Made by a program: the position numbers and the translations under genes
From: Sphingomonadales bacterium
GTDB lineage: Bacteria > Pseudomonadota > Alphaproteobacteria > Sphingomonadales > Sphingomonadaceae
Direction of reading: 5' to 3'
Assembly: GCA_016707885.1 (NCBI GenBank)
Contig: JADJGU010000001.1
Span: 620,001-684,000 of the forward strand
DNA length: 64,000 nucleotides
Notes under the pieces: model-generated
What the model saw: the letters and a program-made list of their open reading frames with translations, nothing else
The model's database searches: none
Told to the model about the DNA's origin: nothing
In this document: positions 8,423 through 15,745 of the stretch, piece by piece
Position numbering within the stretch: the first letter of the stretch is position 1
How the letters are laid out: each line of letters starts with the position of its first letter

Positions 8423-9124
8423 ATGCGCGTGTTGCTGATTGAAGACGAACCGACCACCGCGAAAGCCATCGAGATGATGCTCGCGACCGAAGGGTTTAAT
8501 GTCTATTCGACCGATCTGGGCGAGGAAGGCCTCGATCTCGGTAAACTCTACGATTACGATATCATCCTTCTCGACCTCAACCTGCCCGACATGCACGGCT
8601 ATGACGTCCTGAAGAAGCTGCGCGTCGCCAAGGTGCAGACGCCGGTGCTCATCCTGTCCGGCATTTCGGAAATGGACAGCAAGGTGCGCTCCTTTGGCTT
8701 TGGTGCCGATGATTACGTCACCAAGCCGTTCCATCGCGAAGAACTGGTCGCCCGCATTCATGCGGTTGTCCGTCGTTCAAAGGGCCACAGCCAGTCGGTC
8801 ATCCGCACAGGCAAGCTGGCGGTCAACCTTGATGCCAAGACCGTCGAAGTCGACGGCAGCCGCGTCCACCTGACCGGCAAGGAATATGCGATGCTCGAGC
8901 TGCTTTCGCTGCGCAAGGGCACCACGCTGACCAAGGAAATGTTCCTGAACCACCTTTATGGCGGCATGGACGAACCCGAACTCAAGATCATCGACGTGTT
9001 CATCTGCAAGCTGCGCAAGAAACTGGCGCTGGCCTGCGGTGGCGAAAACTATATCGAGACCGTCTGGGGCCGCGGCTATGTGCTGCGCGATCTGGACGAT
9101 ATGGAGCAGCCGCTGGTTGCCTGA
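8423..9124 (+). CDS. ctrA: Cell-cycle response regulator CtrA
   Basis: A 233-residue OmpR-type response regulator. The receiver domain (residues 1-120) has the acidic pocket EDE at 7-9, the phosphoacceptor Asp51 (LLDLNLPD) and Lys in VTKPFH. The C-terminal winged helix includes the near-invariant CtrA stretches LTGKEYAMLELLS, TTLTKEMFLNHLYGG and KIIDVFICKLRKKL. Unlike Caulobacter CtrA it does not end in the Ala-Ala ClpXP signal but in PLVA. The ATG at 8423 is preceded by AGAGGGG; the longer frame from 8339 is not family-like. CtrA governs cell division, motility and cell-cycle genes, although in many sphingomonads it is not tied to replication as tightly as in Caulobacter. Confidence 0.97.
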   Translation: MRVLLIEDEPTTAKAIEMMLATEGFNVYSTDLGEEGLDLGKLYDYDIILLDLNLPDMHGYDVLKKLRVAKVQTPVLILSGISEMDSKVRSFGFGADDYVTKPFHREELVARIHAVVRRSKGHSQSVIRTGKLAVNLDAKTVEVDGSRVHLTGKEYAMLELLSLRKGTTLTKEMFLNHLYGGMDEPELKIIDVFICKLRKKLALACGGENYIETVWGRGYVLRDLDDMEQPLVA

Positions 9125-9161
9125 ACCGATAAAGACATTACCCCGGCAGTAGTTTGAGAGA

Positions 9162-9189
9162 GGGCGGTGCTGAGAGTCACCGCCCTTTT
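9162..9189 (+). terminator. Rho-independent terminator after ctrA
   Basis: Perfect 8-bp stem GGGCGGTG / CACCGCCC with an 8-base loop, followed by TTTTC. It lies 38 bases after the ctrA stop and is the clearest intrinsic terminator in the window. Confidence 0.85.
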
Positions 9190-9228
9190 CGTTGTTCAGA
9201 CTGACTGCTAGTCAACGAAACCTAAGCC

Positions 9229-9301
9229 CTGAGCCTGTCGAAGGGCGGCTGCAGGTTTCGGATGCCACTTTTAATTGAGAGGCGTGCTTCGACAGGCTCA
9301 G
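9229..9301. repeat. Dispersed inverted repeat, family B
   Basis: Two exact 15-bp inverted arms, CTGAGCCTGTCGAAG (9229-9243) and CTTCGACAGGCTCAG (9287-9301), separated by 43 bases, between the ctrA terminator and the phosphatase stop. The core is familiar as a dispersed intergenic element in Sphingomonadales and some other Proteobacteria (recollection, not a search). No coding potential seen between the arms. Confidence 0.7.
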
Positions 9302-9319
9302 CACTACGGTATTCCATTG

Positions 9320-10096
9320 CTACGTTTGCAAATACCATCGCTCGCCACCCTCAAGGCCGATCGCAGTCAATTTCCCGCTGGCATAGGCGCCGGTATCGAT
9401 CCCGATGCGCGAGCCGCGTTCGTCGATATCGTCATAAATGGTGTGGCCATAAACGATCACCTTTTCGAGATCGCCGCGCTGGCCGACAAATTCGTCACGG
9501 ATCCAGCGCAGGTCGCTCTTGCGCTGCTCTGACAGGGGAACACCGGGACGGATGCCGGCATGGACGAAGGCGTAATCGCCCAGCACAATCATATCCTCAA
9601 AGCTTTCAAGGAAAGCCAGATGCGCCTCCGGAACCAGCGTCGCGAGTCGCTCAGCCAGTTGCTCGATATCAAGTTCGATATATTCGGCGCGGGTGATGGG
9701 GTAGCTTTGCAATGTGGCGTCGCCGCCAATCTTCAGGAAGAAGCGCAGCGTCTTGGTGTCGCGCTCACGGCAGGCCTTTAGGAACACCTCTTCATGGTTA
9801 CCCATCAGGTAACGGACGGTACGCCCTTGCCCGCGCAGCGCCATCGCCGTGTCGATAACACCTGCACTGTCTGACCCGCGATCGACCAAGTCACCGAGGA
9901 AAACAATCTGCGTATCCGCTGCACCGCGCGCCTGGTCATCGGCGTCGATCTTTGCCAGCAGTGCCTGCAACAGGTCGTTACGGCCATGAATGTCGCCAAT
10001 CGCATACACGCGCATACCATCCGGCACCCGCGCGGTATCGAGCGGACGGGACGGTGCGGCTTTCTTGAACAGGCGACCCAGCATGGTGCGCGCCAT
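9320..10096 (-). CDS. Calcineurin-like metallophosphoesterase (PPP-type phosphatase)
   Basis: A 258-residue phosphoesterase of the bacterial PPP/ApaH-like type. The three metal-binding motifs are complete and in order: GDIHG at residues 34-38, GDLVDRG at 68-74 and GNHE at 99-102; later histidines VHAG and YGHT complete the site. Such enzymes dephosphorylate Ser/Thr phosphoproteins or dinucleotide polyphosphates; the substrate cannot be told from sequence. It stands alone between repeat elements on both sides. Confidence 0.9.
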   Translation of the reverse strand: MARTMLGRLFKKAAPSRPLDTARVPDGMRVYAIGDIHGRNDLLQALLAKIDADDQARGAADTQIVFLGDLVDRGSDSAGVIDTAMALRGQGRTVRYLMGNHEEVFLKACRERDTKTLRFFLKIGGDATLQSYPITRAEYIELDIEQLAERLATLVPEAHLAFLESFEDMIVLGDYAFVHAGIRPGVPLSEQRKSDLRWIRDEFVGQRGDLEKVIVYGHTIYDDIDERGSRIGIDTGAYASGKLTAIGLEGGERWYLQT

Positions 10097-10173
10097 ATAG
10101 GGTCGGGATATGATTTTCGGAAGGGCTTTTCCCTGGGGGTAGGGAGGCGAGCGAGGGCCACAGGCCCCCCGGC

Positions 10174-10195
10174 CCCCTCCCGCAAGCGGGAGGGG
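10174..10195. repeat. GC-rich palindrome, dispersed repeat family A (copy 2)
   Basis: Perfect 10-bp stem CCCCTCCCGC / GCGGGAGGGG with a 2-base loop, between the phosphatase start and the oxidoreductase stop. The GC-rich flank from about 10120, read on the minus strand, continues GGGCCGGGGGGCCTGT and matches the flank of the copy at 35997. The shared flank shows these are copies of one element rather than chance hairpins. Confidence 0.75.
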
Positions 10196-10202
10196 TGATA
10201 AC

Positions 10203-11390
10203 TTAGTTCTCAGCGGTAAAGGTCAGCCCGGCATGCGCCTGCAACCGCTCAACCAGTTTGGCACCCAATGCTGCACCGGGGGTGGTCACCCCGCCCTCGC
10301 CGTCATTCTCAGCGAGGCCAAGCGCGGTTTCGGCGATCATCTTCGAGGTCGAGCCATAGCCCGGGTCCTTGTCGCCCTTCACCGAATAGAGCGCACGCTT
10401 GCCATCGGGATATTCGCCGACAAACAGTACGTCATAAAAGCCATTTTCGCGCTCTTCCTTGGTCGGGCCTTCACCGGGTTTCGGCCCCCCTTCGCCAAAT
10501 GGTGCCTTGATGGCTTTGGCCAGCCCCTCGGCAGCCTGCTTGCCCATCTCGCCGGGGCTGGTGAGCACCATCTCGTCATAGCGCAGGTCCGCACCCCAGG
10601 GGTGGCCGAGCAGGAAGTTCGTCCGGTGGACATTCTTGGTGTTGATCGCCGCCATGATGAACGGCGCGGCCCAGCTTCCCAGATGGTCGTCATATTCGGG
10701 GATCATGCCGGTAGGCTGGTTGGGTCCATCAAAGCCCGGCGTCAGGCCGAACGGGCTGAGCATATAGGGTGTCAGTGTGGGGTGCTTGGCGAGCGTCTTC
10801 AGCGTCTCCTTCAAGCTTGCTGCCGTACCGCCGGAAAAGCCCCCCTGCATCGCGCGAACGCGGCCTTTAACGCGGGGCGCTGGTGCACCGAATTTCTCGG
10901 TCGCATGTTTTTGCAGCATGAGCACGCCCAGATCGAACGGGATCGAATCGAAGCCCGACGAGAAAGTGATGCGCGCGCCGCTCGCTTTGGCAGCATCGTG
11001 ATATTTGTCGATCATCTGGCGCATCCAAACCGGTTCACCGCACAGGTCGGTATAGTCGGTGCCCGCATCCACGCAGGCCTTCACCAGTGGCTCTCCATAT
11101 AGCTGATAAGGTCCAACGGTGGTCAACACCACCTTGGTGCGCTTGGCCATAGCCGCCAGCGAAGCAGGATCGTCCGCATCGGCGACCACCAATGGCGTGT
11201 CCTTTGGTGCGCCAATCAGATCGCGCACCTCCTCCAGCTTGGTCAGCGAACGTCCGGCCATCGCCCAGCGCCAAGGCCAGACATCAACGCCGCCTTCGGC
11301 CTGTTTAGCCAGATATTCGGCAACCAACCGGCCGGTATAGCCAGTCGCACCATAGACGATGACATCAAATTCGCGTGCTTCCTTGGGCAT
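10203..11390 (-). CDS. Saccharopine dehydrogenase-like NAD(P)-binding oxidoreductase
   Basis: A 395-residue protein with an N-terminal Rossmann fold (VIVYGATGYTGRLVAEYL, glycine motif at residues 14-20), resembling the saccharopine dehydrogenase-like and trans-acting enoyl reductase families (mycobacterial Rv2449c-type and eukaryotic SCCPDH). Those families lack a proven lysine-pathway role; a role in lipid metabolism is suggested by homology and by the acyl-CoA dehydrogenase gene just upstream. The ATG at 11390 has GGAGAGAG six bases upstream, so the frame's earlier start at 11432 was not used. Confidence 0.87.
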   Translation of the reverse strand: MPKEAREFDVIVYGATGYTGRLVAEYLAKQAEGGVDVWPWRWAMAGRSLTKLEEVRDLIGAPKDTPLVVADADDPASLAAMAKRTKVVLTTVGPYQLYGEPLVKACVDAGTDYTDLCGEPVWMRQMIDKYHDAAKASGARITFSSGFDSIPFDLGVLMLQKHATEKFGAPAPRVKGRVRAMQGGFSGGTAASLKETLKTLAKHPTLTPYMLSPFGLTPGFDGPNQPTGMIPEYDDHLGSWAAPFIMAAINTKNVHRTNFLLGHPWGADLRYDEMVLTSPGEMGKQAAEGLAKAIKAPFGEGGPKPGEGPTKEERENGFYDVLFVGEYPDGKRALYSVKGDKDPGYGSTSKMIAETALGLAENDGEGGVTTPGAALGAKLVERLQAHAGLTFTAEN

Positions 11391-11494
11391 AACTCTCTCC
11401 TGATTCTGCTTTGGAGAATGTGATGCGCGCAAGGATGCGCGGAGTCAAAACAGTGTTTTGGCTATTGCTGGTCTTGCGCACACCGCATGCGCCT

Positions 11495-12670
11495 TCAAAA
11501 ATTATATTGCCGGCTCGCCAGATCGAACATGATCTCCTCCGACCCGCCGCCAATCGCCATCACGCGGACTTCGCGGTAGATGCGTTCGACGCGGCAGCCG
11601 CGCATGAAGCTGGCGCCGCCTAAAATCTGGCAGGCTTCACGTGCGCTAAATTCCATCGTGCGCGTCGCCTGCACCTTGAGTAGCGCGAAATCGCCCGGGA
11701 AGGCCTTGCCCTCGCGCACGCTCCACGCGCACTGGTCGATCCACGCCTGCGTCGAATTGATCTGCCGCAGCATGTCGGCCAGCTTATGCCGGATCGCCTG
11801 ATTGCGGATCAGCGGCTTGCCAAACACTTCGCGCTGCTGCGCCCAATCGAGCGCATCTTCAAAACAGACGCGCGCATAGGCCGCCGCCTGCTGCGCCATG
11901 CCCAGCCGTTCGCCGTTGAAATTGCGCATGATGCCCATGAACCCGCCATTTTCGCGGCCGATCAGATTTTCGGCGGGCACCTCTACATTGTCAAAATGCA
12001 GCGTCGCGGTGTCCGAGGCATGCCAGCCCATTTTTGCGAGCGCGGTGCGGCTGAAACCCGGTCGATCGGTTTCGATCAGCAGCAGTGAAACGCCGCCTAT
12101 GCCGGGGCCGCCGGTGCGCACCGCGACGGTCACATAATCCGCACGCATGCCGCTAGTGATATAGGTCTTGCTGCCATTGACGATGTAGCTCGCGCCCTTG
12201 CGTTCGGCCTTGGTCTTGAGGTTCGCAACATCCGAGCCACCCGAGGGCTCGGTGATGCCTAGCGAGATGATCTTTTCGCCAGCCAGCACGGCAGGCGCAA
12301 TACGCTGCTTCATCTCCTCACTGCCCATGGCGAGGATCGGCGGGAGGCCGATGCCGTGGGTCATCAGCGAGGCGGGGATGCCGCCTGCACCTGGGCGGCA
12401 CATCTCCTCGCTCTGCACTAACGAGTGGAAAATATCGAAACCGTTGCTTCCCGTGCCGCCAAATTCGGCCGGATAGCCAAGCCCCAAAATGCCTGCCTCG
12501 GCGGCCTTTTTGTGCAACTCGCGCGGCAATTCGCCAGCCGCCTCCCATGCATCGACATTGGGCGTGATTTCGCGGGTTACGAAGCGGCGGACGGTATCAC
12601 ACACCGCCTCATGGCTTTCGTCATAATAGGGCGAACGGGCGCGCCATTGATCGAATAAGGGTGATGTCAT
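11495..12670 (-). CDS. Acyl-CoA dehydrogenase
   Basis: A 391-residue FAD flavoenzyme that oxidises acyl-CoA to trans-2-enoyl-CoA. The FAD/substrate-binding segment is GITEPSGGSDVAN, the FAD-contact region includes QQREVFGKPLIRNQAI, and the C-terminal helix bears GGGSEEIM. It resembles citronellyl-CoA, isovaleryl-CoA or long-chain dehydrogenases, and the substrate is undecided. A GGAGAGG site precedes the ATG. A perfect 18-bp palindrome lies about 35 bases upstream, suggesting repressor control, perhaps by a TetR-type fatty-acid sensor. Confidence 0.92.
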   Translation of the reverse strand: MTSPLFDQWRARSPYYDESHEAVCDTVRRFVTREITPNVDAWEAAGELPRELHKKAAEAGILGLGYPAEFGGTGSNGFDIFHSLVQSEEMCRPGAGGIPASLMTHGIGLPPILAMGSEEMKQRIAPAVLAGEKIISLGITEPSGGSDVANLKTKAERKGASYIVNGSKTYITSGMRADYVTVAVRTGGPGIGGVSLLLIETDRPGFSRTALAKMGWHASDTATLHFDNVEVPAENLIGRENGGFMGIMRNFNGERLGMAQQAAAYARVCFEDALDWAQQREVFGKPLIRNQAIRHKLADMLRQINSTQAWIDQCAWSVREGKAFPGDFALLKVQATRTMEFSAREACQILGGASFMRGCRVERIYREVRVMAIGGGSEEIMFDLASRQYNF

Positions 12671-12703
12671 CTGAGCCTCTCCTGCATCGGCATTTGCCCC
12701 ATG

Positions 12704-12721
12704 TTTAATCGAACGATTAAA
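12704..12721. promoter_or_regulatory. Palindromic operator candidate upstream of the acyl-CoA dehydrogenase
   Basis: Perfect 8-bp dyad TTTAATCG-AA-CGATTAAA, 33 bases before the dehydrogenase start on the minus strand. It lies in the gap between that gene and the dcd stop. The AT-rich arms and 18-bp length fit a TetR-family operator overlapping a promoter. No regulator gene is adjacent, so it would act in trans. Confidence 0.6.
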
Positions 12722-12749
12722 TTGAGCAAGGCCGGATGTCCGGAGCAGG

Positions 12750-13304
12750 TCAAAGCCTCGGCAAAGTCACACCCTTTTGCCCCATATATTTGCCAGCACG
12801 GTCGGCATAGCTCGTCTCGCAGGGTTCGTTGCCCTGCAGGAAGAGAAACTGGCACGCCCCTTCATTGGCATAGATTTTCGCCGGCAGCGGCGTGGTATTT
12901 GAGAACTCCAGCGTAACATGCCCTTCCCAGCCGGGTTCGAGCGGTGTGACGTTTACGATGATGCCGCAACGGGCATAGGTGCTCTTGCCAAGACAGATGA
13001 CGAGCACATCGCGCGGCACGCGAAAATATTCGACGGTGCGGGCAAGCGCAAAGCTGTTGGGCGGAATGATACAGACATCGGTTTCGCGATCGACAAAGCT
13101 TTTCGGATCGAACTCTTTGGGGTCAACAACGCTCGAATCGACATTGGTGAAAATCTTGAACTCGGGGGCGACCCGGGCGTCATAGCCGTAAGAGGACAGA
13201 CCATAGCTGATGCAGCCATCGCGGCGCTGCGCCTCGACAAACGGCTCTATCATACCGTTTTCGAGCGCCTGTTGCCTGATCCACTTGTCTGATAGAATTG
13301 CCAT
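12750..13304 (-). CDS. dcd: dCTP deaminase
   Basis: A 184-residue dCTP deaminase making dUTP for thymidylate synthesis. It starts MAILSDKWIR and shows the family segments YGLSSYGYDARV, LGKSTYARCGI (nucleotide binding) and EPGWEGHVTLEFSN (catalytic region). The frame is open to 13946, but the upstream part is not family-like. The ATG at 13304 is preceded by GGGGAG. A cytidine deaminase gene lies 0.7 kb away, so pyrimidine deamination genes cluster here. Confidence 0.96.
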   Translation of the reverse strand: MAILSDKWIRQQALENGMIEPFVEAQRRDGCISYGLSSYGYDARVAPEFKIFTNVDSSVVDPKEFDPKSFVDRETDVCIIPPNSFALARTVEYFRVPRDVLVICLGKSTYARCGIIVNVTPLEPGWEGHVTLEFSNTTPLPAKIYANEGACQFLFLQGNEPCETSYADRAGKYMGQKGVTLPRL

Positions 13305-13442
13305 ACTGACTCCCCATTGGTGGTCGATGCTTTTGCCGGTTTGGCGGGGGAGTGCAAGAGGGACTAGTGCTATCGCCGCGCTCGACAGCCGGACAGATGT
13401 GCGGCAATCCTGAAAACCCGCTTCGACAGGATATCGACCATA

Positions 13443-13985
13443 GTGCGCAAATATCTTCTGCTTTTCCCGCTCCTCGCCTTGACCGCCCCGGTTGCGGCGC
13501 AAAATGATGAAATATTGAACTGGGAAAAGCAGGCCCAGACAGCATGCAACACCTATGACTTCAAAGGTTTTTTTGAGGCGTTTCTGCGTTCGGACAAGGT
13601 GCGCACGAAATATAGCGCCCGCCAGATCGACAGGGTACGTGACGGCACATCGGTGCCCGTCGCGGGGTCTGCCTACAACGATTTTCCGCTCGGCATGCTC
13701 GACTATAGCTGGGTGACAGCGGAATCGGTGCGCAGGAATGAGGCTGGCCTGCCCCCGCCCTATGAATATGTCGAACTCGAAATCAATATTGCAGGGGATC
13801 GTCGCGCGCGGGTCGATTGGGTTCGCATGGGCTATAAAAATGGCAGCCCCGACGAGGGCGGTGAAGGCGATGATCGCACCGGAGCCTATGGAAAGCCGGG
13901 CTATCTGCTTTTCTATCCCACCGACGCCTGCTGGGAACTGGTTCAAGACACGCAGGGCGGCGATGCCCCGGGGCCGATGCCCTGA
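13443..13985 (+). CDS. Secreted hypothetical protein
   Basis: A 180-residue protein starting at GTG. An N-terminal signal peptide is evident (RKYLLLFPLLALTAPVAAQ, cleavage predicted after VAA). The mature part is acidic, with two cysteines (TACNTYDF and TDACWELV) that could form a disulfide, and a Gly-rich segment SPDEGGEGDDRTGAYG. I do not recognise the family. It is probably periplasmic and sits alone between divergent dcd and convergent cdd. Confidence 0.7.
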   Translation: MRKYLLLFPLLALTAPVAAQNDEILNWEKQAQTACNTYDFKGFFEAFLRSDKVRTKYSARQIDRVRDGTSVPVAGSAYNDFPLGMLDYSWVTAESVRRNEAGLPPPYEYVELEINIAGDRRARVDWVRMGYKNGSPDEGGEGDDRTGAYGKPGYLLFYPTDACWELVQDTQGGDAPGPMP

Positions 13986-13989
13986 CCGA

Positions 13990-14430
13990 CTATTTCAGAC
14001 TGGCGGGTCCGAAACCAAAGGGGAGCAGTTCGGACAGCAAATGGGTGTCGTGGCCGCCCGCATGCGCGCAATATACGGGCAGATCGATGGCAACCTCGTC
14101 CGCGACTTCCTTAATCACCTGACGACAACGTCCGCAGGGTGTGATCGCATCGGCACCGATCAGCGCACTGCCGTCCACCGCGCGCGGCCCGCCCGCAACT
14201 GCAATCGCGACGATCCGCCGCATCTGCCCATCGCTGTTCGCCTTGGCGATGGCGACGGTTTCGGCACATAAGGTCATGCCATAACTGGCATTTTCGAAAT
14301 TGGCCCCGGTGACTATTTCCCCCGTGTCAAGCAGCAGGGCAGCACCGACATGGAAGTTCGAATAAGGCGCATAGGCGTTGCGCGCGGCTTCAATCGCCGC
14401 CGCCACCAACTGTGAATCCCTGTTGCTCAT
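13990..14430 (-). CDS. cdd: Cytidine deaminase
   Basis: A 146-residue homotetrameric-type cytidine deaminase converting cytidine and deoxycytidine to uridine and deoxyuridine in pyrimidine salvage. Zinc ligands are Cys55 (TLCAE, with catalytic Glu57), Cys99 and Cys102 (TPCGRC). Substrate contacts NFENASYG are conserved. Its ATG at 14430 overlaps the stop of the lysozyme-like gene (ATGA), preferred over an upstream in-frame start at 14448. Confidence 0.95.
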   Translation of the reverse strand: MSNRDSQLVAAAIEAARNAYAPYSNFHVGAALLLDTGEIVTGANFENASYGMTLCAETVAIAKANSDGQMRRIVAIAVAGGPRAVDGSALIGADAITPCGRCRQVIKEVADEVAIDLPVYCAHAGGHDTHLLSELLPFGFGPASLK

Positions 14431-15113
14431 GGTCGCACCACCACCCATTTTACCGGCCCGTCCACGCCGTCAATCTCACGTCGAGGATTAGCTGTCCACA
14501 TGACCCATGGCTTGGCAGCATAGTCGGGCAAAAGCCATGTCTTTTCCAGCCAGACATTGCGGTCAATGGCAGAGCTGAGCTTGTAATGCTCCTCAAAATC
14601 CGGCGACAGCATCAACACCGCAGACTTGCCCAGATGCGCCTCAATCTGTGACAGGAAGGTTGCGACTTCGGATAGAACCAACGCGCGGTCGGGTTTGCTG
14701 GAGCAGTTCTTGGAAAAGCCGAATTCGACTGCCGCAGGTAAGGCGACGTCGCTGCGCGGAACTGTGGTGATAAACAAGGTCGCCTGATCGCTTGCCAACC
14801 GGCACAGATCATAGCGGTACAGCGGGCCGAAGCGCACGCCTGCCTCGCGTGCACCGGCCATATTGGCGGCAAAGCGGGGGTCGCGATCCTTCGAACCGTC
14901 GGTCGCGACAATATAGGCAAAATCGACCCCGGTTGCGGCAAGCATCGGCCAGTCGAGCGCGCCATGCGACCCGTCGACGACGATGCCCTGCACCGGATAC
15001 TCGTCGCGCGACGGCGCCCAGCCGACAATCATCCGCCACAACACCAACGCGCCGAGCAACAAGGCGAGCACGATTGCTCCATTGCGCCAAAGCCTGAATT
15101 TTCCGCTGGCCAT
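14427..15113 (-). CDS. Glycoside hydrolase family 25-like (lysozyme-type) membrane-anchored protein
   Basis: A 228-residue protein with one N-terminal transmembrane segment (residues 12-32) and a GH25-like domain: QGIVVDGSHGALDW followed by GVDFAYIVATDG and DPRF, matching the family layout GIDVS...IDW...FAYIKATEG...DP.F. Key positions differ: the first catalytic Asp of GIDVS is Val here, and the DxE pair reads AVE (PAAVEFGF). Muramidase activity is therefore doubtful and it may be a binding or degenerate paralogue. Translationally coupled to cdd by a 4-base overlap. Confidence 0.75.
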   Translation of the reverse strand: MASGKFRLWRNGAIVLALLLGALVLWRMIVGWAPSRDEYPVQGIVVDGSHGALDWPMLAATGVDFAYIVATDGSKDRDPRFAANMAGAREAGVRFGPLYRYDLCRLASDQATLFITTVPRSDVALPAAVEFGFSKNCSSKPDRALVLSEVATFLSQIEAHLGKSAVLMLSPDFEEHYKLSSAIDRNVWLEKTWLLPDYAAKPWVMWTANPRREIDGVDGPVKWVVVRP

Positions 15114-15140
15114 CCCGATCCCCGAATTACAACTTATGGC

Positions 15141-15623
15141 CTATTGCTTGATGTGCAGGACGCAAATCAATGTAAACAATCGCCGGGCGGTCGGAAAATC
15201 GACCTCAATCTTTCCCTCAAGCCGTTCCATCAGCAGCTCTGCGGCACCATTATGTACCCCGCGACGCGCCATGTCGATCGTCTCGATCTCGGATGCGGTC
15301 GCCTTGCGGATTGCCTGATAGTAACTGTCGCAAATCGCGAAATATTCGCGCACCGGGCGCTGGAAACGGCCGAGGCCGAGGATCAGCGTTTCGTGTGGCG
15401 TGCCGTCTTCGCGCGATATATCCCAGATCAAGCGGCCTTCGGTGACGCTCAGCTTCAGCCGATACGGCCCCGCATAGCCGTCGCCCATATCGCGCAGTGG
15501 CTTGAAATGATTCTCCTCGATCAAATCGAAAATCGCGACGCGCCGCTCCTGCTCGATATCGGCGTTGCGACGCAATATGGTCGCTTCATCGAGTTCGACG
15601 GAGATGATGCGCGGGTCGGACAT
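15141..15623 (-). CDS. UPF0262 family protein
   Basis: A 160-residue conserved alphaproteobacterial protein of unknown function, recognised from the UPF0262 pattern (ILRRNADIEQERRVAIFDLI, then HFKPL, GPYRLKLSV and the GLGRFQRPVREYFAICDSYY stretch). No signal peptide or membrane segment, so probably cytoplasmic. It is divergent from dnaB and upstream of the lysozyme-like gene, 27 bases away. Confidence 0.87.
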   Translation of the reverse strand: MSDPRIISVELDEATILRRNADIEQERRVAIFDLIEENHFKPLRDMGDGYAGPYRLKLSVTEGRLIWDISREDGTPHETLILGLGRFQRPVREYFAICDSYYQAIRKATASEIETIDMARRGVHNGAAELLMERLEGKIEVDFPTARRLFTLICVLHIKQ

Positions 15624-15745
15624 AGCGTTCCTCTAGCCGATGCGCGTTTTCGGGCAAGGGGCGACGTGGTTGTCCACAATTGTTTCAACGACTCTATTTC
15701 GGTTGGGCTATTGCGGTTGTAACGCCCCTGCGCGATAGCATCCCC

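Noticed and set aside
12705..12720. TTAA..TTAA upstream of the acyl-CoA dehydrogenase as a CtrA box
   Set aside because: The spacer is 8 bases, not 7, and the whole site is a perfect 18-bp palindrome, which fits a dimeric repressor better.
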